From positions 1-64,000 of the forward strand of contig DASXFR010000072.1 of the NCBI GenBank assembly GCA_036489495.1: a DNA stretch of 64,000 nt. The letters are read 5' to 3'. Shown here in pieces: positions 1-8,040 of this stretch. The position numbers and the translations under genes are program-made. A model generated the notes under the pieces. That model was not told the origin of the DNA. It worked only from the letters and a program-made list of their open reading frames with translations, and did not search any database. Within the stretch, counting starts at the first letter, position 1. Every line of letters begins with the position of its first letter. The stretch comes from DASZIT01 sp036489495 (GTDB taxonomy: Bacteria > Actinomycetota > Acidimicrobiia > Acidimicrobiales > RAAP-2).

Positions 1-528
1 GACCTGAACATGCGGTCGGCGCTCCTCCACATGTTCGGCGACGCGCTGGCGTCGCTGGCCGTGCTGATCTCCGCCGCCCTGCTGATGGCCTACCCGGCGG
101 CCACCTGGCTCGACCCGGCTGCCGCGCTGGTGGTGGCCGCCATCATCGTCTACGAGGCCGCCATCGTCTTCCGGAGCAGCGTGTCGGTCCTGCTCGAGTC
201 GACCCCTGCCGACGTCGACCTCGACGAGCTCACCGCGGCGATGCGGGTGGTCGACGGGGTCGACGAGGTCCACGACCTCCATGTCTGGAGCCTGTCGAGT
301 GAGATGCGGGTGCTCTCCGCCCATCTGGTGCTCACCGGGCACCCGACCCTCGAACAGGCCCAATTGGTCGGTGACCAGGTAAAACGAACGATCAGCCGAT
401 CGTTCTCCATCTCCCACAGCACCCTCGAGCTGGAATGCGAGCGGTGCCAAGACACCGTCGACGACCCCTGCCCGATGGAAGCCCCGGACTCGATGATGCC
501 GGGCCCGGTCGCCGTCCATCGTCACTGA
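1..528 (+). CDS. Cation diffusion facilitator transporter, C-terminal part
   Basis: The gene begins before the window; the reading frame is open from base 1. The visible part starts in the CDF motif NMRSALLHMFGDALASLAV, which belongs to a transmembrane helix carrying metal-site residues (H and D in HMFGD). One further membrane segment follows, then a cytoplasmic domain with the typical VDGVDEVHDLHVWSL stretch of the CDF dimerisation fold. CDF proteins export Zn, Co, Cd, Mn or Fe by proton antiport at the cell membrane. The tail carries Cys, His and Asp residues (ECERCQDTVDDPCP) that could bind metal. The substrate cannot be told from this part. The gene converges on the structured minus-strand region that follows. 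Confidence 0.88.
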   Translation, partial: DLNMRSALLHMFGDALASLAVLISAALLMAYPAATWLDPAAALVVAAIIVYEAAIVFRSSVSVLLESTPADVDLDELTAAMRVVDGVDEVHDLHVWSLSSEMRVLSAHLVLTGHPTLEQAQLVGDQVKRTISRSFSISHSTLELECERCQDTVDDPCPMEAPDSMMPGPVAVHRH

Positions 529-540
529 CACCGGCGCCCG

Positions 541-1080
541 ATTGCCAAGGCGGCGAGCCAACCGAATTACCTGCGGACGCGACGCGGCCCCGAGTAACCG
601 GGCGACCGAAATCGCCCGAGCTCCTCGGGGCCACGCACTCGGAATGCCTGGGCTCTGCCCGCGCTGAGCCGTGTCGGACGACCCTGCAGCGGACTCCGAT
701 CCGAAGCGCTCTTGCGAGCACGCCGGTTCGTCCCCCAAACAACCGTGCCGGAATACCTACGGCCTCACCAACCTTGGAAGCAAGCCTTGCGGCTTACCAC
801 CTCGGCGCCTCGATCCGGTGTCCGAGTCGGAACCTTGCGGTCCTTTCTCTTCACCTCGTCGAACCGCTGCCTCGCGAGTCGGACCTTTCGGTCCTCCTTC
901 GTTGGCAGCCGCTGGATTCGGTTTCCGGATCGAGCCTTTCGACTCGTTCCTTCTTCCGCCTCCGGCTTCTGGTGGAGCTTCGGTTTCCCGAACTACGACA
1001 CACTGCGCCGACCGCCAACCACAATCAAGAGGCTGGAACGAAATCCTTACCTTATCCGCCGGATTATTTGCCCTTTCCCC
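541..1080 (-). ncRNA. Candidate large structured RNA with GNRA tetraloop hairpins
   Basis: There is no credible gene here, but the minus strand can form at least seven compact hairpins. Six have GNRA loops: 706-721 (GCAA), 782-795 (GCAA), 830-843 (GCAA), 881-894 (GAAA), 931-946 (GAAA) and 979-992 (GAAA). A seventh, 586-632, has a perfect 9-bp outer stem, an internal loop and a 7-bp inner stem around a UUCG-like loop. Three of the GNRA stems contain a G-U pair on the minus strand that would be an A-C mismatch on the plus strand, so the minus strand is the likely RNA. A further 6-bp helix (866-871 with 904-909) encloses the 881-894 hairpin. I could not match RNase P, tmRNA, SRP or group II intron signatures. 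The exact ends, promoter and terminator are not visible. It lies downstream of the di-iron oxygenase gene in the same orientation, so it could be a 3' UTR or an independent transcript. Confidence 0.6.
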
Positions 1081-1149
1081 AGGATTCGATGAGATGTCCA
1101 CCGGTCATCCCCAGCTGGTGGATTCCGCCGGCCGGGCCGTTGCCTCGAA

Positions 1150-2127
1150 TCACCTCCCCACCGGTTGGCCGAAGCGGTCGACGCCACACAGCTTCCTCCA
1201 CAAGCGGGAAACGTGTCCGGCGGAGATCACCCCCGGAGCCACCAGGGCGGCCAACACCGGGCGGATGGCCTGATGGCGCATGTCCGTCTGGTGTTGGCTC
1301 TTGGCTGCGGCCCGCCAGGTGGCCCGGCCGGGCAGACCGACCGTCTCGAACACCCCGGGGTGGACCAGCCAGTCGAACATGGTCCGGATGACCACCGGAA
1401 GCACGTACTTGACCGTCCACTGGTCCACCCAGGAGGCTTCCGCCCAGAGTTCGGGGAGCACCATCCGGGCATAGGCCAGATGCCTGGCCTCCTCTTGGCG
1501 GTGGTAGCGGTTGACGCTCTTCAGGAACGGGTCGGTGTCGGGGTGCTCGACCAGCTTCTTCTGGATGAGGTCGGGAATCTCTTCCCCGGCCAGCACCAAC
1601 ACGCACAAGGCGGCCGGCCGGTGGATCACGAACCGGGTCACGTGGCGGAAGATGAAGTTGGCGATCCCGTCATCCGCCGGGCTCTTGGCCGTCGGCTCCA
1701 GCTGTTCGACCAGCCGGAGGAAGAGGCGCGAGTGGCGGGTCTCCTCGCCGATCTCGTGGAGCATGTAGACGATGCGGGGGTCGACGATGTTGTCGGAGTG
1801 GGCGATCTGCTCGGCGAAGCCGGACATCAGGATGGCCTCGAAACGGATGCCGGCCACCACCACCGAGGCCATTTCTTCCCGCGACAGCTTCACTTTCTGC
1901 AGATCGGTGAGTCCCAACTCGAGGTCGGCGGTCACCGACAGTTCGGTGGCGAACACCTGTCCGGGCCCGAGGGCGCCGGCGACGTCGGTGTCCGGCTCGA
2001 TGACTTTGCGGAGCGACGCGGTGTTGAGCCGATCGACCCGACGGGTGATGGCGTGAGCGGCGTCGCCGTCCGGCTCGATCTCGGCGATGGCGCGGTCATC
2101 GACGGGATGGGTTTCGGTCGTGGTCAT
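1150..2127 (-). CDS. AurF-like di-iron oxygenase
   Basis: A 325-residue protein resembling the p-aminobenzoate N-oxygenase AurF family (ferritin-like di-iron oxygenases). Likely iron ligands are visible: E97, the EExxH motif HEIGEETRHSRLF (E128/E129, H132), GEEIPD near residue 182 and a second EExxH in RQEEARHLAYAR. The family uses a di-iron centre and O2 to oxidise amines or other small substrates; the substrate here is unknown. Its ATG overlaps the stop codon of the upstream TetR gene by four bases (ATGA), so the two are co-transcribed and translationally coupled. This implies control by that regulator through the operators at 2961-2990. Confidence 0.82.
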   Translation of the reverse strand: MTTTETHPVDDRAIAEIEPDGDAAHAITRRVDRLNTASLRKVIEPDTDVAGALGPGQVFATELSVTADLELGLTDLQKVKLSREEMASVVVAGIRFEAILMSGFAEQIAHSDNIVDPRIVYMLHEIGEETRHSRLFLRLVEQLEPTAKSPADDGIANFIFRHVTRFVIHRPAALCVLVLAGEEIPDLIQKKLVEHPDTDPFLKSVNRYHRQEEARHLAYARMVLPELWAEASWVDQWTVKYVLPVVIRTMFDWLVHPGVFETVGLPGRATWRAAAKSQHQTDMRHQAIRPVLAALVAPGVISAGHVSRLWRKLCGVDRFGQPVGR

Positions 2128-2960
2128 GATGTTCTCCTTCGTTGGCTGGCGAGGGGTGTCACGACACCCGGGGTTGCATCGGTAGTACTGCCGGCCGTCG
2201 TCTCGACATCGTCAGCGGCGGCCGGCGGGTCCGACTCCACCTCGGGCAGCCAAGTGCTGGCCGGCCCGAGGGAATCGGCGTTCGGGAGTCCGTCATAGAT
2301 GAGACTGGTGAGATATTCCGCCAGCCGGGCTCGGGGCATGGTGGCTCGATCCATCCACCAGTCCCCGGCGGAGTGGACCATGCCGACGATGCCGAACGCC
2401 CAGGGCTCGGCCGGGCCGGAATCGCGACCGGCGGCTCGCAACCCTTCCCCCAACACCATCGCTACCTGGCGGCCGGCCCGGGAAATGTACTCGTTGACGA
2501 TCTTCCCGGCGTCGGCACCCTCGTTGCCGGCCCGGTGCACTAGGAACCGGTAGACCGCCTGATCTGATTCGATGAACTGGAGGTAGGCGTCGATGGTGGA
2601 GAGCACCATCTCCCGCGGGGTCACATCGGCGTGCAGCGCTTTGTCCAGTGCCGCGCTCACCTGATCGAAGGCGTACTCGCCGATGGCGGCGACCAGTCCG
2701 GCCCGATCACCGAAATGGCGGTAGAGGATCGGCTTGGTCACCCCGGCCTCCGCCGCCAACCGGTCCATCGACGCTCGGGGCCCGTCCCGCCGGATCACCT
2801 CGAGCGCGGCTTCGATCAACACGGTCCGACGGGCATCCCGTCGCCCCTCCCGGTCGGCGTGCCCGCCCGGGGGCTTGCGGGACTCTCGCCGATCCGAGGC
2901 CGGCCCGGTCACGTCGGGGTCGGACGTCGGGCTGCGTCCCTGTCGTCCCGATCTCACCAT
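2124..2960 (-). CDS. TetR family regulator
   Basis: The N-terminal helix-turn-helix is clear: DARRTVLIEAALEVIRRDG followed by MDRLAAEAGVTKPILYRHFGDR, the TetR signature. About 45 polar, probably disordered residues precede it. The ligand domain is ordinary in length (278 residues in all). I chose the ATG at 2960 and not the in-frame ATG at 2969. A good promoter (-35 at 2992-2997, -10 at 2968-2973) places transcription start at about 2960, giving a leaderless message, while the 2969 ATG lies in the -10 box. Two palindromic sites sit between -35 and the start, so the protein probably represses itself and the di-iron oxygenase downstream. The effector is unknown. Confidence 0.88.
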   Translation of the reverse strand: MVRSGRQGRSPTSDPDVTGPASDRRESRKPPGGHADREGRRDARRTVLIEAALEVIRRDGPRASMDRLAAEAGVTKPILYRHFGDRAGLVAAIGEYAFDQVSAALDKALHADVTPREMVLSTIDAYLQFIESDQAVYRFLVHRAGNEGADAGKIVNEYISRAGRQVAMVLGEGLRAAGRDSGPAEPWAFGIVGMVHSAGDWWMDRATMPRARLAEYLTSLIYDGLPNADSLGPASTWLPEVESDPPAAADDVETTAGSTTDATPGVVTPLASQRRRTS

Positions 2961-2997
2961 GTTACCCATGGTAACGTTACCGCCCGTAACATGTCAA
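2961..2997 (-). promoter_or_regulatory. Leaderless TetR promoter with tandem operators
   Basis: Minus-strand -35 TTGACA (2992-2997), 18-bp spacer, -10 TACCAT (2968-2973), then 7 bases to the ATG at 2960. Two adjacent 15-bp inverted repeats of the form GTTAC-N5-GTAAC occupy 2961-2975 and 2976-2990, head to tail with no gap. They cover the -10 box and spacer, as expected for a TetR autorepressor. The assignment to the neighbouring TetR protein is inference. Confidence 0.75.
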
Positions 2998-3262
2998 CCG
3001 GCCGGCGCCGGCACGGTGGTGATTGGGTTGAAGCCGCCACCCGAGGCCGGGCGACCATGCAGATGATGAACGCCCACGTAATTTGCCGGTATTACGGCAC
3101 TTCTATACTGCACCGGTAACGGAAAACCAACGTTCTCCTAGAAGTACCAAATCCGGTTTTCCCTGGTCATGCCCATTCGAGGACGGCCAGCCTCATACCA
3201 TCTCGCGGGAATCAACGGTGGGACCCTCAAGATAATTCCGCTGACTGCCGATTAAATTCGCT
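2998..3262. other. Intergenic region upstream of the repeat protein gene
   Basis: This is the divergent region between the TetR gene and the secreted repeat protein. The only promoter-like element for the plus strand is a -10 like TATACT (3104-3109) with TTGCCG at 3083-3088, but the spacer is only 15 bases and the leader would be about 145 bases. No ribosome site is obvious before 3263. No RNA gene or repeat is seen. Confidence 0.4.
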
Positions 3263-5146
3263 ATGCGGGGGCAGGTAGGGCAGGTTGGGCAGGTTTCATA
3301 TTCGACCCCGGAAAGCCGGATCGGCGGTGCCGACTCCGGTCGGCCGTCGAGCCGGTTTTCCCGAGTCTTGGCTGTCAGTGCGCTGGTCATGTGCGCCGGC
3401 GTGACCGGCGTCTTCGGGCTCGGGATCGCGCCCTCGGCGCCGGCCGGAGCCAGCCCCGCCCCGGTGGCGGCGTCGACGGCCGGCGTCGGCGCACCGGTGC
3501 CGGCCACTGGGGGGGCGAGTGCCTCGGCCACGTCCGGCGTGCTCCCCCATCTCCTCGGCCTCGGCTTCGGGCTGTTGCCTCCGGCCAATCCGTTGGGAAA
3601 CATCCTGTCCAACCCGAACCTGTTCTCCTCGGGATCCTGCAGCCTCATCGGCACCCTGTTGTCCAACTGCGCGAATCCGTGTGCCGACGGGGGTACCTCC
3701 GGCGGGCTGTGGCCGATCCTGGTGGAGACCCTCGGCTGCACCAACTACTCGGTGGCGTCGGTCAACAATGCCGCCGGCCAAGAAGGGGTGGGCCCGATGA
3801 CCCTCCCCACCAACTTCCTCAGCCTGTCGGTACCCGAGCAGCTGTTTGTGGTGGCCGATCTCGAGCGGGTCGATCGCGGGCTCCCTCCCTACCTGGGTCT
3901 GGTTCCCGCCCTCTCCAACGCCGCCCAACAGGCGGCGGTCAACTTGGCCGATCCGCAGGTTCCCGCCGGGTTTCCCGTGGCCATCGACGGATCGGGCTAC
4001 ACGATGATGGGCGGCGCCTGGGCCGGTGGGTACCAGTCGGTGCTGGGGGTCGACTACGCCTGGATGTACGACGACGGTTGGGGCGGCTCGGCGGCCACCA
4101 CCTCCAACATCGCCTGTACCAGCCCGACAGCTCCGGGTTGCTGGGGACACCGGGACGAGCTGCTCGGCAGTGACCCGGGGTTCAATCCCGGCGTCGGCCT
4201 CGCCTGTACCAACTGCGTGATGGGCGCCGGCTACGCCTCCGCCCAGACCAACCCGCCGGCCGCCGGCGGGATCTCGTCGTCCTACACCGATCTGGTGGTG
4301 GCGCCGACGGTCCCGGTGGGTATGACCTACACCTGGAACGACGCCCTCGCCGCCGGGGCCGGCGGAAGCTCCGGGCACACGACCTCGGCTCCCAACGCCA
4401 ACGGTTACTGGGAAGTCGCGTCCGATGGCGGGATCTTCAGCTTCGGCAATGCCGGCTTCTACGGGTCGACCGGGGCACTTCACCTCAATCAGCCGATCGT
4501 GGGCATGGCCTCGACTCCCGACCACCGGGGCTACTGGCTGGTGGCGTCCGACGGCGGCATCTTCAGCTTCGGCGATGCCGGCTTCCACGGATCCACCGGG
4601 GCCCTCCACCTCAACCAGCCGATCGTCGGCATGGCCTCGACCCCCGACGGCCGGGGCTATTGGCTGGTGGCGTCGGACGGGGGGATCTTTGCCTTCGGTG
4701 ATGCCGGGTTCTACGGGTCCACCGGGGCCATCCACCTCAACCGGCCGATCGTCGACATGACCACCACTCCCGACGGCCGGGGCTACTGGATGGTGGCGTC
4801 CGACGGCGGGATCTTCACCTTCGGCGACGCCGGCTTCTTCGGGTCGACCGGCAGTGTCCCACTCGGCAGCCCGATCGTCGGCATGGCCAAGAACCCGGAC
4901 GGGGGCGGCTACTGGTTGGTGGCGTCCGACGGCGGCGTCTTCGCCTTCGGCGACTCCGGCAAGTACGGGTCCTTGAGCGGCTACCCCCTCAACCGGCCCA
5001 TCGTCAGCGTGACCGCGACTCCCAACGGCGGCGGCTTTTGGCTGGTGGCGTCCGACGGCGGGGTCTTCAGCTTCGGCAACGCCGGGTTCTTCGGATCCAC
5101 CGGTGGGTTCCCGCTCAACCGGCCGATCGTCGGCATGGCCACCTGA
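3263..5146 (+). CDS. Secreted CAP-like protein with six C-terminal repeats
   Basis: A 627-residue exported protein. Residues 34-58 form a signal or anchor helix (VLAVSALVMCAGVTGVFGLGI) followed by an Ala/Pro-rich segment with possible cleavage near APAGAS. The central part (about 190-360) resembles a divergent CAP/SCP (cysteine-rich secretory) domain, with SVPEQLFVVADLERVDRGLPP early and CWGHRDELLG later. From about residue 381 six 42-residue repeats follow, each built on GYWLVASDGGIFSFGDAGF-GSTG and ending LNQPIVGMASTPDG. This repeat is common in secreted proteins of Acidimicrobiia and probably forms beta-structure. The function is unknown; a cell-surface or peptidoglycan-binding role is a guess. 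The N-terminus encodes GQVGQVGQV from a three-fold 9-bp DNA repeat at 3267-3293, so a later start is possible. Confidence 0.75.
   Translation: MRGQVGQVGQVSYSTPESRIGGADSGRPSSRFSRVLAVSALVMCAGVTGVFGLGIAPSAPAGASPAPVAASTAGVGAPVPATGGASASATSGVLPHLLGLGFGLLPPANPLGNILSNPNLFSSGSCSLIGTLLSNCANPCADGGTSGGLWPILVETLGCTNYSVASVNNAAGQEGVGPMTLPTNFLSLSVPEQLFVVADLERVDRGLPPYLGLVPALSNAAQQAAVNLADPQVPAGFPVAIDGSGYTMMGGAWAGGYQSVLGVDYAWMYDDGWGGSAATTSNIACTSPTAPGCWGHRDELLGSDPGFNPGVGLACTNCVMGAGYASAQTNPPAAGGISSSYTDLVVAPTVPVGMTYTWNDALAAGAGGSSGHTTSAPNANGYWEVASDGGIFSFGNAGFYGSTGALHLNQPIVGMASTPDHRGYWLVASDGGIFSFGDAGFHGSTGALHLNQPIVGMASTPDGRGYWLVASDGGIFAFGDAGFYGSTGAIHLNRPIVDMTTTPDGRGYWMVASDGGIFTFGDAGFFGSTGSVPLGSPIVGMAKNPDGGGYWLVASDGGVFAFGDSGKYGSLSGYPLNRPIVSVTATPNGGGFWLVASDGGVFSFGNAGFFGSTGGFPLNRPIVGMAT
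4403..5146 (+). repeat. Six tandem 126-bp coding repeats
   Basis: Six units of 126 bases (42 codons) in the same phase, the last slightly short. They start at about 4403, 4529, 4655, 4781, 4907 and 5033. Units 1-3 are the most alike, and the phrase encoding VASDGGIFSFG is nearly identical at DNA level, so unit gain or loss by recombination is plausible. Confidence 0.85.
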
Positions 5147-5152
5147 CCCCGG

Positions 5153-6595
5153 TCAGCCGGCCCGGAGCCGCTGGAGTTCGGCCATCACCGCCTTGCCGTT
5201 GGCCTGGCCCCGGGTCGCCTTCATCACCTGGCCGATGAACACCTGGGCGAGTTTTTCCTCTCCGGCGCAGTAGCGGGCCCACTCCTCGGGAAGGGCGTCG
5301 ACGGCTTCAGTCACCGCCACCGACAAGGTGTTGTCGGACATCGCCTCGAACCCCTTCATCCGGGCAATGGCCGCCGGGTCGCCGCCGCCGGCCGACAACA
5401 GTTCGGCGAGCACGGCTTTGGACTGGGTGGCGCTCAGGGTTCCGGCCGCCTCCATGGCCAGCAAGGTCACATACGACCCCGGGTCGAGCTTCCGGGCGGC
5501 TTCGGCGTCGGTCGCCGCCTCGTTGGCCGTCCGGGCCAGGGCCAGCCCCGCCGGCACCCCGCCGGCGATCGCCTCGACGACCAGATCGTCCAAGCCGAGA
5601 TCGACCACGGTGGCGATCTGCTCGGTGCGGGCGTCGGTCTCGGCGTCGGCCTCCTCGAGGAGTTCGGTCAATCGGGCCCGGCGCTCGGCCGGCATCATGC
5701 CGAGGGCGTCGGCCACTGCCCCCTTCCAGGCTGCATCCGGCACCAACGGGACCAGATCCGGTTCGAGGAAGTACCGGTAGTCGTACGCGTCCTCTTTGGA
5801 GCGGAGGGTCTGGGTCTTCCCGGCATCTTCGTCCCAATGCCGCGTCTGCTGGATGACCCTGTCCCCCGACTCGATGAGGGCAATCTGGCGCTCGGCTTCG
5901 TAGTCGATGGCCCGGCCCACCGACCGCACCGAGTTCAGGTTCTTGATTTCGCACCGGGTCCCGAACGGGTCGCCGTCGGAGCGGCGGACCGAGACGTTGG
6001 CGTCCACCCGCATCGATCCCTCCTCCATCTTCCCGTCCGAGGCACCGGTGGCCACCAGCACCGACCGGAGCTCGGTCACGTAGGCCCGGGCCTGGGCCGA
6101 ACTCCGGATGTCCGGGGCGCTGACGATCTCCACCAGCGGCACCCCCGAACGGTTGTAGTCGACCAGCGAATGGTCGGCGCCATGGATGCGCCCGCTGGTG
6201 CCCACGTGGGTGGTCTTGCCGGTGTCCTCCTCCATGTGCGCCCGTTCGATGCCCACCCGGAACCCGTCGGGCAGCTCGAGCCAACCGTCGACGTTGATCG
6301 GCTCGTCGTACTGGCTGATCTGATAGTCCTTCGCCTGGTCCGGATAGAAGTAGTTCTTCCGGTGGAAGGTGGAGGGTCGGATGTCGCAGTGAAGGGCGGT
6401 GCCGATGGCCATGGCCATCTCCACCGCGTTCTGGTTGAGCACCGGCAAAGAACCGGGAAGGCCGAGGCAGACCGGGCACACGCTGGTATTCGGCTCGTCC
6501 CCGAACTTGTTCGGGCAGCCGCAGAAGAGTTTGGAGGTGGTCTTCAGCTCGCAGTGGACCTCGAGACCGATCACCAGCAGCCAGCTGTCGCTCAC
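5153..6595 (-). CDS. gatB: Asp-tRNA(Asn)/Glu-tRNA(Gln) amidotransferase subunit B
   Basis: A 480-residue GatB. With GatA and GatC it converts Glu-tRNA(Gln) and/or Asp-tRNA(Asn) to the amidated forms, activating the acyl group with ATP. The N-terminus IGLEVHCELKTTSKLFCGC with the later CPVC pair gives the zinc site. The kinase-like core contains FHRKNYFYPDQAKDYQISQY, the GatB signature, and the C-terminus has the YqeY-like tRNA-binding tail. The start is GTG at 6595 and overlaps the gatA stop by four bases (GTGA). It is the last gene of the esterase-gatC-gatA-gatB run. Confidence 0.97.
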   Translation of the reverse strand: MSDSWLLVIGLEVHCELKTTSKLFCGCPNKFGDEPNTSVCPVCLGLPGSLPVLNQNAVEMAMAIGTALHCDIRPSTFHRKNYFYPDQAKDYQISQYDEPINVDGWLELPDGFRVGIERAHMEEDTGKTTHVGTSGRIHGADHSLVDYNRSGVPLVEIVSAPDIRSSAQARAYVTELRSVLVATGASDGKMEEGSMRVDANVSVRRSDGDPFGTRCEIKNLNSVRSVGRAIDYEAERQIALIESGDRVIQQTRHWDEDAGKTQTLRSKEDAYDYRYFLEPDLVPLVPDAAWKGAVADALGMMPAERRARLTELLEEADAETDARTEQIATVVDLGLDDLVVEAIAGGVPAGLALARTANEAATDAEAARKLDPGSYVTLLAMEAAGTLSATQSKAVLAELLSAGGGDPAAIARMKGFEAMSDNTLSVAVTEAVDALPEEWARYCAGEEKLAQVFIGQVMKATRGQANGKAVMAELQRLRAG

Positions 6596-8040
6596 CCGCC
6601 ACCCCCCGCCGTCGATTGCGCCGCCGCTTCGATCACCGCCGCCGCCCGCAGCAAGGTGTTCTCCGCCAGCGCCGGAGCCAACAGCTGCACCCCGATCGGG
6701 AGCCCGTCATCCCCGGTGCCGAACGGGATGCTGATGGCCGGGTGCCCGGCCAGATTGGAGGGAATGGTGCACACGTCGGAAAGGTACATCGACATCGGAT
6801 TGCTCGATTTGGCGCCGATGGAAAAGGCGGTCGAGGGTGCCGTCGGCCCCAACAGAACATCGCAGCGGCGATAGGTGCGGTCGAAGCCCTCGATGATCCT
6901 GGTCCGCACCCGGAGCGCCTGATCGTAATAGGCATCCTTGTAGCCGGCCGACAGCGCATAGGTCCCGAGCATGATGCGCCGCTTGACCTCGGCACCGAAC
7001 CCGGCCGACCGGGTGGCGGTGTTCATCGCGGTGGTGTCCTCGGCGTCGACCCGTAGACCGTAACGAACCCCGTCGTAGCGAGCCAGGTTGGAGGAGGCTT
7101 CCGCCGGGGCGATGAGGTAGTAGGCGGACAGGCCCAGACGAACCTCGGGCACGGATATCTCCTCGACCCGGGCGCCGGCTGCCGCGCAGGCGTCGGCGGC
7201 TTGGCGGGTGCGGGCGACGACATCGGCGTCGACCCCGTCGAGGAATTCGGTCAGCACGCCGACGGTCATCCCCTGGATGCCTTCATCCAACACCGACAGC
7301 ACCCGGGGGGCGGGACGGTCGAGGGAAGTGGAGTCGGCCGGATCATGGCCACCGATCACCTCGAAGACCAGCGCGGCGTCGGCCACGGTGGTGGCGAAGG
7401 GCCCGATCTGGTCCAGCGAGCTGGCAAACGCCACCAACCCGTAGCGGGAGACGGTGCCGTAGGTGGGCTTCATTCCCACCACGCCGCAGAGCGCAGCCGG
7501 TTGCCGGATGGAGCCGCCGGTGTCGGAGCCCAGCGCCACCGGGGCGAACCCGGCCGCCACCGCCGCCGCCGACCCCCCGGACGAACCGCCGGGCACCCGG
7601 CTGGTGTCGTTCGGGTTGCGGGTGGGCCCGAAGGCCGAGTTCTCGGTCGACGACCCCATGGCGAACTCGTCCATGTTCGTCTTGCCCACCATCACCGCGC
7701 CGGCGTCCCGCAGCCGGGTGACCACCGTGGCGTCGTAGGGGGGCCGCCAGCCGTCGAGGATCCGAGACGAACAGGTGGTGGGCACCCCCCGGGTGCACAG
7801 GTTGTCCTTCAGGGCCACCGGCACTCCGGCCAGCAGCCCCGGGTCCTGGCCGGCGGCCACCGCCTGATCGACGGCCACCGCCGCTTCCCGGGCCGCCTCC
7901 CCGGTGACCAGGTTGAAGGCGTGGACCTCGCCGTCCCCGGCGTCGATGGCGGCCAGGTAGCCCTCCAGGACATCGAGCGCCCGGGTCTCCCCGGATCGAA
8001 CCGCGGCGGCCAGATCGACGGCCGACCGGCCTGCCGTCAA
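6592..8040 (-). CDS. gatA: Asp-tRNA(Asn)/Glu-tRNA(Gln) amidotransferase subunit A
   Basis: A 482-residue amidase-signature enzyme that releases ammonia from glutamine for the GatB reaction. The Ser-cisSer-Lys triad is present: K78 in VALKDN, S153 in GGSSGGSAAAVAAG and S177 in GSDTGGSIRQPAA. I chose the TTG at 8040 because the protein then begins LTAGRSAVDLAAAVRSGE as in the family, a GGGAGG ribosome site lies just upstream, and it overlaps the gatC stop by four bases (TTGA). The open frame continues upstream but only reads gatC out of frame. Confidence 0.96.
   Translation of the reverse strand: MTAGRSAVDLAAAVRSGETRALDVLEGYLAAIDAGDGEVHAFNLVTGEAAREAAVAVDQAVAAGQDPGLLAGVPVALKDNLCTRGVPTTCSSRILDGWRPPYDATVVTRLRDAGAVMVGKTNMDEFAMGSSTENSAFGPTRNPNDTSRVPGGSSGGSAAAVAAGFAPVALGSDTGGSIRQPAALCGVVGMKPTYGTVSRYGLVAFASSLDQIGPFATTVADAALVFEVIGGHDPADSTSLDRPAPRVLSVLDEGIQGMTVGVLTEFLDGVDADVVARTRQAADACAAAGARVEEISVPEVRLGLSAYYLIAPAEASSNLARYDGVRYGLRVDAEDTTAMNTATRSAGFGAEVKRRIMLGTYALSAGYKDAYYDQALRVRTRIIEGFDRTYRRCDVLLGPTAPSTAFSIGAKSSNPMSMYLSDVCTIPSNLAGHPAISIPFGTGDDGLPIGVQLLAPALAENTLLRAAAVIEAAAQSTAGGGG

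Noticed and set aside
541..1080. RNase P RNA, tmRNA or group II intron identity
   Set aside because: I found no GAGGAAAGUCC-type RNase P core, no tRNA-like ends or tag frame for tmRNA, and no domain V stem, although a GTGTG is present on the minus strand near 1000. A covariance search is needed to be sure.
671..1273. A 200-residue plus-strand open frame over the structured region
   Set aside because: It is Pro/Ser/Gly-rich without any domain, runs into the antisense of the oxygenase gene, and the hairpin pattern explains the bases better.
1165..2298. Long plus-strand open frame antisense to the oxygenase gene
   Set aside because: Low-complexity product typical of the mirror frame of a high-GC gene.
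3296..4735. 479-residue open frame antisense to the repeat protein gene
   Set aside because: Repeats and composition mirror the sense gene; no domain recognised.
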